Below, in pieces: positions 46,867-55,430 of a stretch of DNA of 64,000 nt. The stretch lies in contig NZ_CP029463.1 in the NCBI RefSeq assembly GCF_003148385.1, forward strand, positions 3,100,001 through 3,164,000, written 5' to 3'. A program made the translations under genes and the position numbers. Below the pieces are notes generated by a model. That model was given only the letters and a program-made list of their open reading frames with translations, was not told the DNA's origin and ran no database searches. The number at the start of each line of letters is the position of its first letter. The stretch's first letter is position 1. This DNA is from Flavobacterium sediminis (GTDB taxonomy: Bacteria > Bacteroidota > Bacteroidia > Flavobacteriales > Flavobacteriaceae).

Positions 46867-47718
46867 TTATTTTTTATGAAAAATAATATTAGCAATTAAC
46901 TGTTGTGAAAGTTCATTTTCCATATCAATATTTTCATCATCATCTTCCCTGATTTGATTTAAAGGAGTATGAGTATATAGTTTCCATTTTTTACGGTTGT
47001 ATTCCAGTGCGGTTAAGTTCTCTATCCAGTCGCCGGAATTCAAATAAAGGGTAGAGCCTTTATTATTTGATTTTCTTAATATTTTAGGTTCATGAATATG
47101 TCCGCAACACACAAAATCATATTGATTATCAATAGCGATATCCGTTGCTGTCGTTTCAAAATCAGAAATGAATTTTACTGCTTTTTTGACACTTCCTTTA
47201 ATTTTTTTGGAAAGGGAATAAGGCTCTTTTCCCATTTTGTTCAGACACCAATTGATGAATCGGTTCAGTAAGATCAGGTAATCGTATCCTAATCCGCCTA
47301 ATTTGGCGATCCATTTGGCAGTATGCACAGAACTGTCAAAAACGTCACCGTGAAAGAACCAGGCCTTTTGCCCATTTAATTCTAAAACCACTTTGTTAAC
47401 AAGTGAAAAATTTCCCAGATGTGTGTCACTGAACTTTCGTAACATTTCATCGTGATTCCCGGTAATGTAGTATACCTGAGTTCCTTTGCTGGAGAAATTT
47501 ATTAATTTTTTGACAACCTTTAAGTGACTTTTAGGAAAATATGATTTTCTAAATTGCCAAATATCTATAATGTCGCCATTTAAAATTAAGGTTTTTGGTT
47601 TAATAGAATTCAGATATTCTAATAACTCTGTGGCATGACAACCGAATGTACCAAGATGTACATCTGAAATTACGACTAATTCTACACTTCTCTTTTTCAA
47701 AATACTGAGTTTAAACAA
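46867..47718 (-). CDS. UDP-2,3-diacylglucosamine diphosphatase-like metallophosphoesterase
   Basis: 283 residues of the calcineurin-like phosphoesterase fold. Metal-binding motifs are in order: ISDVHLGTFGCHATELL, LNGDIIDIWQF, YYITGNHDEMLRKF, FFHGDVFDSSVH and VCCGHIHEP. The arrangement matches LpxH/LpxH2, which removes UMP from UDP-2,3-diacylglucosamine in lipid A synthesis. A KKIKGSVKKAVKFISDFE helix is an insert like the LpxH cap. It is cytosolic or membrane-peripheral. LpxH is the most likely role, but related phosphoesterases exist. Confidence 0.75.
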   Translation of the reverse strand: MFKLSILKKRSVELVVISDVHLGTFGCHATELLEYLNSIKPKTLILNGDIIDIWQFRKSYFPKSHLKVVKKLINFSSKGTQVYYITGNHDEMLRKFSDTHLGNFSLVNKVVLELNGQKAWFFHGDVFDSSVHTAKWIAKLGGLGYDYLILLNRFINWCLNKMGKEPYSLSKKIKGSVKKAVKFISDFETTATDIAIDNQYDFVCCGHIHEPKILRKSNNKGSTLYLNSGDWIENLTALEYNRKKWKLYTHTPLNQIREDDDENIDMENELSQQLIANIIFHKK

Positions 47719-47823
47719 AAGAACGATATTTGTTTAAACTAAAGTTAAAGTTAAAGTTATCAGTAGATTAGTTGTTTGTTGGTTTTGTTAAAATAATGTT
47801 TCTATAAACCCGCTAATAATGCT

Positions 47824-47831
47824 TACATTTG
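47824..47831 (+). promoter_or_regulatory. Putative -7 promoter element of aroC
   Basis: TACATTTG is an exact TAnnTTTG match, 26 bases before the preferred aroC ATG at 47858. Transcription from it would begin after the upstream in-frame ATG at 47819, which therefore is probably not used. Confidence 0.45.
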
Positions 47832-47857
47832 TGAAAAACTTAAATGGAATAGTATTT

Positions 47858-48910
47858 ATGGCAGGAAATACATTTGGAACGCTATTTAAAGTAACTACAT
47901 TTGGAGAGTCACATGGAGAAGCATTAGGAGGTATTATTGACGGCTGTCCGGCTGGTATTGAATTGGATCTTGAGGCAATTCGAACTGAAATGCAAAGAAG
48001 AAAACCCGGACAATCAGCAATAGTAACGCAAAGAAAAGAAGAAGACGAAGTTCAGTTTCTATCCGGTATTTTTGAAGGAAAAACAACCGGAACACCTATA
48101 GGTTTTGTCATTCAGAATACCAATCAAAAGTCTCATGATTATTCGCATATAAAAGATACCTACAGACCGAGTCATGCTGATTATGTGTATGAAAAGAAAT
48201 ACGGAATCAGAGATTACAGAGGAGGAGGAAGAAGTTCTGCCAGAGAAACGGTTAGCAGGGTTGTAGCAGGGGCTGTTGCCAAACAGGTTATTTCTGATGT
48301 TAAAATTACAGCTTTTGTATCTTCTGTTGGCGAGATCTTTATCGACAAACCGTATCAGGATTTAGATTTTTCTAAAATTGAAAGTAATCCTGTCAGATGT
48401 CCGGATGAAAAGTCTGCTGAGAGGATGGAAGCCTATATAAAAGAAATTAAAAAGCAAGGTGATACAGTAGGAGGAACAATTACTTGTGTGATTCAGAACG
48501 TGCCTGTAGGCTTGGGAGAACCTGTTTTTGATAAATTACATGCCGATTTAGGAAAAGCCATGCTTTCTATTAATGCAGTTAAAGGTTTTGAATACGGTAG
48601 CGGATTTTGCGGCGCTAAAATGAAAGGAAGTGAGCACAATGATTCTTTTAATCCGGACGGAACTACTAAAACTAATCTTTCGGGAGGAATACAAGGAGGG
48701 ATCAGTAATGGTATGGATATTTATTTTAGGGTAGCTTTTAAGCCGGTAGCCACTTTGTTGCAAAAGCAAGATGTGTTAACAAATACTGGCGAGATCATCG
48801 AACAGCAAGGAAGGGGGAGACATGATCCGTGTGTGGTACCCAGAGCGGTTCCTATTGTAGAAGCAATGGCGGCATTAGTTATTACCGATCATTTTTTATA
48901 TAACAAATAG
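47858..48910 (+). CDS. aroC: Chorismate synthase
   Basis: 350 residues from the ATG at 47858. It makes chorismate from 5-enolpyruvylshikimate-3-phosphate using reduced FMN. The start [20 protein letters not shown] is the standard family start. The other motifs are [40 protein letters not shown], and the C-terminal [20 protein letters not shown]. The frame is open for 13 codons upstream (to 47819), but those residues do not match the family and precede the likely transcript start. A terminator follows. Confidence 0.96.
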   Translation: MAGNTFGTLFKVTTFGESHGEALGGIIDGCPAGIELDLEAIRTEMQRRKPGQSAIVTQRKEEDEVQFLSGIFEGKTTGTPIGFVIQNTNQKSHDYSHIKDTYRPSHADYVYEKKYGIRDYRGGGRSSARETVSRVVAGAVAKQVISDVKITAFVSSVGEIFIDKPYQDLDFSKIESNPVRCPDEKSAERMEAYIKEIKKQGDTVGGTITCVIQNVPVGLGEPVFDKLHADLGKAMLSINAVKGFEYGSGFCGAKMKGSEHNDSFNPDGTTKTNLSGGIQGGISNGMDIYFRVAFKPVATLLQKQDVLTNTGEIIEQQGRGRHDPCVVPRAVPIVEAMAALVITDHFLYNK

Positions 48911-48919
48911 AAGAAAACA

Positions 48920-48945
48920 CAAAGGGACTTAAAAGTCCCTTTTCT
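48920..48945 (+). terminator. Terminator after aroC
   Basis: AAAGGGACT and AGTCCCTTT pair with a TAAA loop, followed by T-rich sequence. Confidence 0.75.
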
Positions 48946-49082
48946 ATTGCTGTTTTACAATTAAAGTTTGATTACTTGGCTTATTGTTAAATTTTTCTAT
49001 TATCATTCCGATAATAAAATAAATATTAAAAAAAAGATTTGTATTAACCGAATTCAGGTTAACAAGTTTAAAGTTTAAGCAT

Positions 49083-49113
49083 TAAAAAAACGACTAAGTT
49101 TTACTTAGTCGTT
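49083..49113 (-). terminator. Terminator overlapping the stop codon of the 47-residue ORF
   Basis: AACGACTAAGT (49089-49099) and ACTTAGTCGTT (49103-49113) form a perfect 11-base stem. On the reverse strand a run of seven Ts follows. The stop codon and the last two sense codons of the small ORF form the upstream arm. Confidence 0.85.
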
Positions 49114-49248
49114 CCCTTTTTTCTTTTTATCTGAATTCATCATAAACATTACTGCTCCGACTAATCCTAAGATTACCAGTGCAAAGACTACAACCATAAT
49201 AAACGCTCCGTTATTAAAATTGAATAGAGAAATTAAAAGACTTTTCAT
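49105..49248 (-). CDS. Small single-pass membrane protein (47 residues)
   Basis: The ORF starts MKSLLISLFNFNNGAFI and continues with MVVVFALVILGLVGAVMFMM, a single hydrophobic helix of about 20-24 residues. It ends in a basic tail (NSDKKKKGND), suggesting an N-out, C-in membrane protein. The dedicated terminator at its stop codon, the ATG preceded by A/T-rich sequence, and the clean domain plan argue that it is a real gene. I recognise no family. It fills the otherwise empty 410-base interval after aroC. Confidence 0.6.
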   Translation of the reverse strand: MKSLLISLFNFNNGAFIMVVVFALVILGLVGAVMFMMNSDKKKKGND

Positions 49249-49320
49249 AATGATAAGGTTAGAAATTTAGTCAAAAATAGAGTTATAAATATAATTAAAA
49301 AATGACAAATATCAGTTGTA

Positions 49321-49731
49321 TCAGAGAAATTTAGCTTTTAATTCCGGTGTAGGGATCATGCAGGATTCTTTTTTGCCATACCATTTATAACGGTTTTTAG
49401 CTATGTAATCATAGATGAAATTCTTAATCTTATCCGGTACGACTATAAAGGAATAGAGTAGGGAATATCCGCTTTTTAACTCTTTTGCAATACGCAGAGC
49501 CGCTTCTGCCTTAAAATAATAAGCCATGCCCGGTTCGTATAAAATAATGGAATCGGTTTTAGAAGTGTCAATACCTAAATACCGGATCAGTTCTTGTCCG
49601 GTTTCCGATTGAATTGCCACAAAGCGGAAAACATCTTTTGGGTCATGCTTTATAATGAATTGAACGGAAGTGTTGCATAAATTGCAAACCCCGTCAAACA
49701 GTATGATTTTTTTATCTTTCGGAAAATTCAT
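49321..49731 (-). CDS. DCC1-like thiol-disulfide oxidoreductase family protein (DUF393)
   Basis: 136 residues. The start KKIILFDGVCNLCNTSVQFI shows the defining D-x-x-C-x-x-C motif of the DCC family. The rest (FRFVAIQSETGQELIRYLGI, then AEAALRIAKELK and NRYKWYGKKESC) fits a thioredoxin-like fold. The physiological partner is unknown. It is cytosolic and ends the reverse-strand pair with mutS2, 18 bases after it. Confidence 0.85.
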   Translation of the reverse strand: MNFPKDKKIILFDGVCNLCNTSVQFIIKHDPKDVFRFVAIQSETGQELIRYLGIDTSKTDSIILYEPGMAYYFKAEAALRIAKELKSGYSLLYSFIVVPDKIKNFIYDYIAKNRYKWYGKKESCMIPTPELKAKFL

Positions 49732-49749
49732 TTTTAATGAGACAATTAG

Positions 49750-51918
49750 TTATAAAGGCTGAATATATTCTAACTGATCTACGCTGACTTTAGAAGTGAA
49801 AATTCCATAGTTTACAGTTGCTTTATTTTTTTCAATGGCATCAATAGTACCGATCGCTTTTCCATCGATCATTCTCACACGGTCACCAACTTTTAGTACT
49901 ACTTTCGGTTTGTTTTGCTCAACTTCTTTTTTCTTTTGTTTTTCTTCTTTTTTCTTCTCGCGAATTTCTTCTACTTTTTCTTTTACTTCTGCTATAACTT
50001 GTTTTTCAATCTTTTGTTTGATGACTTTTTCTTTTTTGGTGATTTTTTTGCGTTTTGAATTTTCAATTTCCACCATTTTCAAGAATTCACCGATCAACGT
50101 TTTCTTGTCTTTATTATTGAAATATTTCTCAGAGATATCATCCAGTTTCTGACCTAAATAAATCAAGCGCTGGTTAGCATCATATAATTCTTGATAACGC
50201 TCCAGTTTGTCCTGAATTTTAGCATTGATCTGTTCCATTTTTTGGCTTTCCTCACGAGCCTTTGATTCTTCCTCTTTTAAGTTTTGAGAGGTTTTTTCCA
50301 GTTTAGAACGCTCTTTTTGTAAAGTCGCAATGGTTTTATCGAAACGAACTTTACTGCGTTCGATCTTCTTTTTAGCGCGATTAATCAAACCGTATGGTAT
50401 TCCGTTCTTTTGTGCCACTTCAAACGTAAATGAACTTCCGGGTTGTCCCAAATGCAATTTATACATGGGTTCTAATGATTTTTCATCGAACATCATGTTT
50501 GCATTAATAGCAAAAGGCAATTCATTGGCCAATATCTTTAAATTGGTGTAATGGGTCGTAATGATACCGAAAGCTTCTCTGGCATAGAATTCTTCCAAAA
50601 AAGTTTCCGCCAGGGCTCCTCCTAATTCGGGATCAGATCCGGTACCGAACTCATCAATTAAGAACAAGGTCTTTGCATTGCACTTTTTAAGAAAGTAGTT
50701 CATGTTCTTCAAACGATAGCTATAGGTACTTAAATGGTTTTCAATGGACTGATTATCTCCGATATCTGTCAGTATTCTGTCAAACAGAAAGGTTTCGCTG
50801 CGCTCGTGAACCGGGATCAGAATACCGCTTTGCAGCATCAGTTGTAATAAACCGATGGTTTTAAGGGTAATACTTTTACCTCCGGCATTAGGTCCTGAGA
50901 TGACTATGATTCGGCTTTCATTATGCAGTTCGATGGTTTGCGGGTAAATCGGTTGCTTTTTAGTACTATTCGTCAGCCACAGAATAGGGTGGTAGGCTTC
51001 TCTGAAATACAAGCGTTTTTCATCCGTAATCTTTGGCAACAAAGCATTGATCCGGTGTGCATACTTCGCTTTAGCGGCAATAACATCAATATCACTTAAG
51101 AACTCCTGATAATCAGCTAAAAGGTTTTTATAAGGTCTGATTTGATTGGTTAGTTCTTTTAAAATGCGAATGATTTCTTCACGTTCGTCCTGAAGCAAAC
51201 TGTTCAGCTCTCTTGAAAAACGCAATGTGGCATCGGGTTCAATGTAAACAATACTTCCGGTCTTAGAGCTTCCCATGACCGAACCTTTTACTTTTTTACG
51301 ATGCATTGCTAAAACCGCCAGAACACGTCTGTTATCTACGACTGTTTCTTTGATATCGTCTAAATATCCTGCCGAATTGTATTGGGAAAGGGCAACCCCG
51401 AAGCTTTGGTTGATCTTTCCGCGTACCAATTGGATGTTTCTCCTGATGTTCACCAGATCCGGTGAGGCATTGTCTTTGATCTCTCCGTATTTATCAAATA
51501 CATTTTCAATAGCTGCTACAATAAATTTCTCGATTGTGATTTCAGAGGCTTTGAGCTGTAGTTTCGGATAATATTCCTCAAACTTTTTGAAGTAGAGAAC
51601 CAGAGCTATCGTTGTTTCTGCTAAATGAATGATCTTTTTAAAACCGGACGCTTCTAAAAAACTGTCTTCAATTCCTAAAAATTTCAGTTCATTTGAAACA
51701 GTTTCAAAGCCGTGATTCGGAATGGCATTATTATTCGTAAACGAAGCCAGATACTCTGAAGTTTGGTTCAGATTATCCAGTAGTTTCCCTTTGTTTTTAA
51801 AAGGTAATATGTCTTGTGCTTTTTGTTCGCCGATCTCAGTGTGACAATATTCTGAAATGGTTTGCAAAATGGTTTTAAATTCTAAGTCCTGTAAAGTTTT
51901 ATCAGTTACTGAAATCAT
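49750..51918 (-). CDS. mutS2: MutS2 family ATPase, without Smr domain
   Basis: 722 residues. The clamp/lever region includes SSKTGSIVYIEPDATLRFSR. The ATPase has Walker A VISGPNAGGKSITLKTIGL, Walker B LFLIDEFGTGSDPELGGALA and ITTHYTNLKILA. A long charged coiled coil (about 530-660) leads to a KOW-like end, VGDRVRMIDGKAIGTIDAI. Full-length MutS2 proteins of about 780 residues end with an Smr nuclease domain, which is absent here. Family roles are suppression of recombination and resolution of collided ribosomes. Lacking Smr, it probably does not nick nucleic acid itself. Confidence 0.9.
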   Translation of the reverse strand: MISVTDKTLQDLEFKTILQTISEYCHTEIGEQKAQDILPFKNKGKLLDNLNQTSEYLASFTNNNAIPNHGFETVSNELKFLGIEDSFLEASGFKKIIHLAETTIALVLYFKKFEEYYPKLQLKASEITIEKFIVAAIENVFDKYGEIKDNASPDLVNIRRNIQLVRGKINQSFGVALSQYNSAGYLDDIKETVVDNRRVLAVLAMHRKKVKGSVMGSSKTGSIVYIEPDATLRFSRELNSLLQDEREEIIRILKELTNQIRPYKNLLADYQEFLSDIDVIAAKAKYAHRINALLPKITDEKRLYFREAYHPILWLTNSTKKQPIYPQTIELHNESRIIVISGPNAGGKSITLKTIGLLQLMLQSGILIPVHERSETFLFDRILTDIGDNQSIENHLSTYSYRLKNMNYFLKKCNAKTLFLIDEFGTGSDPELGGALAETFLEEFYAREAFGIITTHYTNLKILANELPFAINANMMFDEKSLEPMYKLHLGQPGSSFTFEVAQKNGIPYGLINRAKKKIERSKVRFDKTIATLQKERSKLEKTSQNLKEEESKAREESQKMEQINAKIQDKLERYQELYDANQRLIYLGQKLDDISEKYFNNKDKKTLIGEFLKMVEIENSKRKKITKKEKVIKQKIEKQVIAEVKEKVEEIREKKKEEKQKKKEVEQNKPKVVLKVGDRVRMIDGKAIGTIDAIEKNKATVNYGIFTSKVSVDQLEYIQPL

Positions 51919-51994
51919 TCTAATTCGTTAGCTTTTTATGCAAATTTACACGCATTTGGATGAATAATTTCTATTTTTGAAAAAATTTTAAAAG

Positions 51995-52660
51995 ATGCAA
52001 GTAAAAATCAATTCTTCCTGGCAACCGTACTTACAAAATGAATTTAATAAATCGTATTTTCAATCGTTAGTTGCATTTGTAAAAGAGGAATATACAAACT
52101 ATAAATGTTATCCTAAAGGGAATCAGATTTTTGCAGCTTTTGATGCTTGCTCTTTTCAGGATGTGAAAGTTGTCATTATAGGGCAGGATCCGTATCACGG
52201 AGCCGGACAGGCAAACGGCTTGTGTTTTTCGGTTAATGACAGTATTCCTTTTCCTCCGTCACTCATCAATATTTTTAAAGAAATTGAGCAAGATTTAGGT
52301 AAGCCAATACCTGAAACCGGAAATTTAGAGCGTTGGGCAAAACAAGGAGTTCTGCTTTTAAATGCTACTCTGACCGTACGGGAAGCTTCTGCCGGAAGCC
52401 ACCAGAATAAAGGTTGGGAAGCCTTCACAGATGCCGTAATTGATGCTATTTCGCAAAATAATGAAAAAGTTGTCTTTTTACTTTGGGGCGGTTATGCTAA
52501 AAAGAAAGGTGCTAGAATTGACAGAAATAAGCACTTTGTTTTAGAAACCGGACACCCGTCGCCATTAAGTGCCAACAGAGGTTTGTGGTTTGGAAATAAA
52601 CATTTTAGTAAAACGAATGCGTATTTGGAACAAATAGGGAAGGAAAAGATCATTTGGTAA
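51995..52660 (+). CDS. ung: Uracil-DNA glycosylase
   Basis: 221 residues, normal for family 1 UDG. It removes uracil from DNA in base excision repair. The water-activating motif GQDPYHGAGQANGLCFS has the catalytic Asp near residue 64. The uracil-recognition strand is VLLLNATLTVR and the leucine intercalation loop HPSPLSANRG carries the conserved His. It is divergent from mutS2 and cytosolic. Confidence 0.97.
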   Translation: MQVKINSSWQPYLQNEFNKSYFQSLVAFVKEEYTNYKCYPKGNQIFAAFDACSFQDVKVVIIGQDPYHGAGQANGLCFSVNDSIPFPPSLINIFKEIEQDLGKPIPETGNLERWAKQGVLLLNATLTVREASAGSHQNKGWEAFTDAVIDAISQNNEKVVFLLWGGYAKKKGARIDRNKHFVLETGHPSPLSANRGLWFGNKHFSKTNAYLEQIGKEKIIW

Positions 52661-52699
52661 TAAAATATCGATTGTATTTTTTTCAGTTAAAACTTGATA

Positions 52700-53152
52700 T
52701 TATTGTTTAGTTTTATAAACGTCCGGATTAAATAGTTCCATATATAATTCCGGTTTTGGCAATTTAGTAAATCCGTATTTTTCATAAAGCCAATCTGCAG
52801 TTGATGTCAGTAAGATCCATCGTCTCAGGTTTTGTAAATCAGGATGCTTCATTACGAATTCCATGAGTTTTTTTGAAAGTCCTTGTCCGCGGTAATTTTC
52901 TAAAACATAGATATCACCTAAATAAGCAATTGTAGAAAAATCAGAGATTACTCGTGCAAACCCGATTTGTTTATGGTTGTGGAACAGTCCGAAATTTAAA
53001 GAATTATCGATTGATTTTCGAACTGTTTCAAATGGTATGTTTGCACTCCAACCGGAATGTTTGGATAAAAACTCGTGAATGGCAACTATGTCTAACTTTG
53101 CTTTATTTGTTGTAATAAGAAATTCTCCGAATGTTTGTTCAATATTTTTCAT
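52700..53152 (-). CDS. GNAT family N-acetyltransferase
   Basis: 150 residues. The acetyl-CoA binding motif A reads YLGDIYVLENYRGQGLSKKL (about residues 94-113), matching R/Q-x-x-G-x-G/A. The C-terminal ADWLYEKYGFTKLPKPELYM is typical of this subgroup. Substrate is unknown; small-molecule acetyltransferases of this type are common. It is the last conserved gene before the accessory block to its right. Confidence 0.85.
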   Translation of the reverse strand: MKNIEQTFGEFLITTNKAKLDIVAIHEFLSKHSGWSANIPFETVRKSIDNSLNFGLFHNHKQIGFARVISDFSTIAYLGDIYVLENYRGQGLSKKLMEFVMKHPDLQNLRRWILLTSTADWLYEKYGFTKLPKPELYMELFNPDVYKTKQ

Positions 53153-53188
53153 ATTTAATTCTATATTTTCTAATTATTCAGGATATTA

Positions 53189-53227
53189 AAAAATCTCTTA
53201 AAGAATAGATTTCTTTAAGAGATTTTC
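53189..53227 (-). terminator. Strong bidirectional terminator at the end of the paralogue operon
   Basis: AAAATCTCTTAAAGAA (53190-53205) and TTCTTTAAGAGATTTT (53211-53226) form a perfect 16-base stem with a TAGAT loop. T-rich flanks occur on both strands. Confidence 0.9.
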
Positions 53228-53325
53228 TTTATTTAGTTTGAAAAATAAAAATACGGAAAATACCTGTACTTACTGTTAATTATTTTTTGCCGTCTTTAGA
53301 GCCACTATTAACTTATCAGTATAGG

Positions 53326-53445
53326 CTATTTTATACTAATTAACTCTCCGTTTGGTAATTTTACAGAGAGTTCTGTAATTTGAATATCTATCTTTTTTAA
53401 TAGAGACATTGCAAAAATCATTTCTTCAATTAGTGTTTCTATCAT
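53326..53445 (-). CDS. Small ORF (39 residues) translationally coupled to the paralogue pair
   Basis: The ATG overlaps the TGA stop of the upstream gene (ATGA), a classic coupling arrangement. The product starts METLIEEM-like (MIETLIEEMIFAMSLLKKID) and ends with TELSVKLPNGELISIK. The first half is an amphipathic helix, and the second half resembles a short beta hairpin. It ends 100 bases before the strong terminator. I recognise no family. The overlap and operon position are the main evidence that it is expressed. Confidence 0.5.
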   Translation of the reverse strand: MIETLIEEMIFAMSLLKKIDIQITELSVKLPNGELISIK

Positions 53446-54218
53446 ACTGTTTTAAAGGTTATTTTAATTTCAGAATATAAATTACTTGTTTCAGTTAATT
53501 TAGTTGGCTGAACAGAAAGTCTAACATTTGGAATCTGAAAGTTTGAATCATTAATATTTTCGATAGATTTTCTATCTATTAAGATTGTCGTTTTTCCGGA
53601 CTTTTCATCTTTAAAATCAATAACATCGACCTTTTTTTGAAAAGTAGGAAGTGAAATTTGTTTTATAGCTTCTTTACTTTCATTAATTAGGGTAATGTTT
53701 GATTTTAATAACTTAGCGGATTTAGCACTTTTGTCACCTGTATCTTGTTTAAACAGGTTTGTTAATTCTAATTTTGCTGTTATTTCTCCTGAGTCTACGA
53801 CTATATTTGAAGTGTTTGATTTATTGATTAACGTTTTGAGTATAGCTTTGCGTTCTTCAACTAAAATATCTGAAACATACTCAGTAATAGCATCATATCC
53901 GGCATTGGTAAGTTTTTTATTAAAAACAAGATTCTGATTTGATTCAAAAGTTTCAGTCAAAAAATTAATTAAATTCTCATTAACAACCATCTGCTTTTCA
54001 ATTTTAAAACCAAAATATTCATATTTTTTGGCTTCAATCTCATCATTTGAAATGAAATTTTTAATAAAGGCATTGTTTGGTAAATTCAATTTACTTTCTA
54101 ATGCTGCATACTTTTCTAATTGATAATTTTGAGAAGACAAAATCGCATCAAATGTTTCTTGTATTAATTGAGAAACAAACTCAGAAAATCCTAAAGAAAC
54201 TTCTTTAAAATTTGCCAT
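53442..54218 (-). CDS. Protein of unknown function, paralogue B
   Basis: 258 residues, cytosolic, no signal peptide or membrane segment. The N-terminal helix GFSEFVSQLIQETFDAILSS followed by QNYQLEKYAALESKL aligns with FVEFTKELVTGVFDSLVEAH in the upstream gene, keeping EF, L, FD, Q-E-Y and L positions. The later VVDSGEITAKLEL matches VVTEGEIETKLTF, and the end ITFKTV matches IKFKTDY. The C-terminal half is beta-rich. I do not recognise a domain. It starts 3 bases after paralogue A and overlaps the coupled 39-residue ORF. Confidence 0.75.
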   Translation of the reverse strand: MANFKEVSLGFSEFVSQLIQETFDAILSSQNYQLEKYAALESKLNLPNNAFIKNFISNDEIEAKKYEYFGFKIEKQMVVNENLINFLTETFESNQNLVFNKKLTNAGYDAITEYVSDILVEERKAILKTLINKSNTSNIVVDSGEITAKLELTNLFKQDTGDKSAKSAKLLKSNITLINESKEAIKQISLPTFQKKVDVIDFKDEKSGKTTILIDRKSIENINDSNFQIPNVRLSVQPTKLTETSNLYSEIKITFKTV

Positions 54219-54221
54219 AAT

Positions 54222-55109
54222 TTATCCGTTTAAAGGTGCGTAATCAGTTTTGAATTTTATTAAAACTCTTCCGAAAATATCAACTTTACTTCCGCTCGAA
54301 TCGTTTTGATATGACTTAGCGGTATTTACTGTAATAGTTCTCGTCTTTGTTTTGTCTCGTCCTTTAAAGATTCGACCAAATACACCTCTCTTGTCTTTTG
54401 TTTTTACTTTGGCTTTTTCAGAATTTCCGGTATTAATTCCACTAGATGAATTATTCCAAGTTGAAAATGTCAATTTAGTCTCAATTTCCCCTTCGGTAAC
54501 CACCAAACGCATTACTCCTTGTTTTGCAATTGTTTGTAATAAACCATATTTATTTGAAGTAATCAGAGCAGCAATTGCATCGTAGATTTGTTTGTAAGTA
54601 GGTATATTGTTAGCCGCAATTTCTCCTCCGGCTAAGACAGCATTATTGTATTGGTTTAAAGCATTTAATCCTGCTATCTCGCTTGGGTCTTTTACTTTTT
54701 CAACTAATTGTGTCACAGCAGGTGCAAGTCCGTTTATTAATCCACCCCACCAGGTTTCTTGAGTAGCAGGTAGAGGATTACTTGGATTTGAAGGGTCTTT
54801 ACCAAAGAGTTCATCACTTGGAGATTCTAATTGTGATAAAACTGTTGTTAATTCTGAATTATCAATCTCAGGTAAGTCATAATTCAATACAAATTCTGAA
54901 ATCTGGTCGAAGTCCACACCATCTTGAGTATTATTGATGTAAGTAGATAAATCTTGAGTTAAAGAATTGACAAAATTTGAATATTCTTCCATTTGAAGTA
55001 TATGTGCTTCTACTAAAGAATCAAATACTCCGGTTACTAATTCTTTTGTAAATTCCACAAAGGGAATATCGCCAAATCTGGCTGCTGTGTCAATTGCGTA
55101 ATTGTTCAT
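54222..55109 (-). CDS. Protein of unknown function, paralogue A
   Basis: 295 residues, cytosolic, no signal peptide or membrane segment. The helical N-terminal region (AIDTAARFGDIPFVEFTKEL, TGVFDSLVEAHILQMEEYSN) resembles paralogue B. A Pro/Gly/Asn-rich linker with KDPSNPSNPLPATQETWWGG (about 105-125) is unique to it. The C-terminal half has VVTEGEIETKLTFSTW, a basic segment TKDKRGVFGRIFKGRDKTKT, and ends KVDIFGRVLIKFKTDYAPL. It heads the three-gene operon. No function can be assigned. Confidence 0.75.
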   Translation of the reverse strand: MNNYAIDTAARFGDIPFVEFTKELVTGVFDSLVEAHILQMEEYSNFVNSLTQDLSTYINNTQDGVDFDQISEFVLNYDLPEIDNSELTTVLSQLESPSDELFGKDPSNPSNPLPATQETWWGGLINGLAPAVTQLVEKVKDPSEIAGLNALNQYNNAVLAGGEIAANNIPTYKQIYDAIAALITSNKYGLLQTIAKQGVMRLVVTEGEIETKLTFSTWNNSSSGINTGNSEKAKVKTKDKRGVFGRIFKGRDKTKTRTITVNTAKSYQNDSSGSKVDIFGRVLIKFKTDYAPLNG

Positions 55110-55430
55110 ATTGTTTGATTTTAAAATTAATAAAACAAATTTCTTTTATTTAAAATCAATACCTGTAAGGAAAATAACCTGATTTTACAGGGTGTTTTCC
55201 CTGTTTTTTTATTACAACTACTTATAAATCATGCAAAATTAAACTTAATATATCCTATAAAAAGAGAATTGAATTATAAATAAGCTGGATAACTGTTTTT
55301 AAACAAAAACAGTTTGTATATTAATGAAAAAAAGACGAATATAATTCGTTTTATGGTGTAGGTCGATGCGCAAACTTTGAATGTAGCACACTTTTGTCCT
55401 AATTCTGGCAATACATTATTAGTGGTTAGT
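55110..55430. other. Intergenic region of about 320 bases with several hairpins, no gene seen
   Basis: Between the paralogue operon and the frameshifted gene. From low to high coordinates: a CCTGTAA/TTACAGG inverted repeat (55162-55168 and 55185-55191) with GGAAAA/TTTTCC arms around part of it, lying 50-90 bases upstream of paralogue A; a perfect AACTGTTTTT-AAAC-AAAAACAGTT hairpin (55291-55314); and ACGAAT-ATA-ATTCGT (55335-55349). No convincing ORF was seen on either strand. Confidence 0.5.
55326..55350 (-). terminator. Possible terminator of the frameshifted small gene
   Basis: On the reverse strand ACGAAT-TAT-ATTCGT is followed by CTTTTTTTC. The stem is only six bases and AT-rich, so this is weak. 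Confidence 0.4.

Noticed and set aside
47819..47857. Upstream in-frame ATG of aroC adding 13 residues
   Set aside because: The added residues do not match the family start, and the ATG precedes the predicted transcript start.
49835..50152. A 105-residue Phe/Ser-rich forward ORF inside mutS2
   Set aside because: It is antisense to the Lys/Glu-rich coiled coil, whose complement naturally reads as Phe/Ser/Leu.
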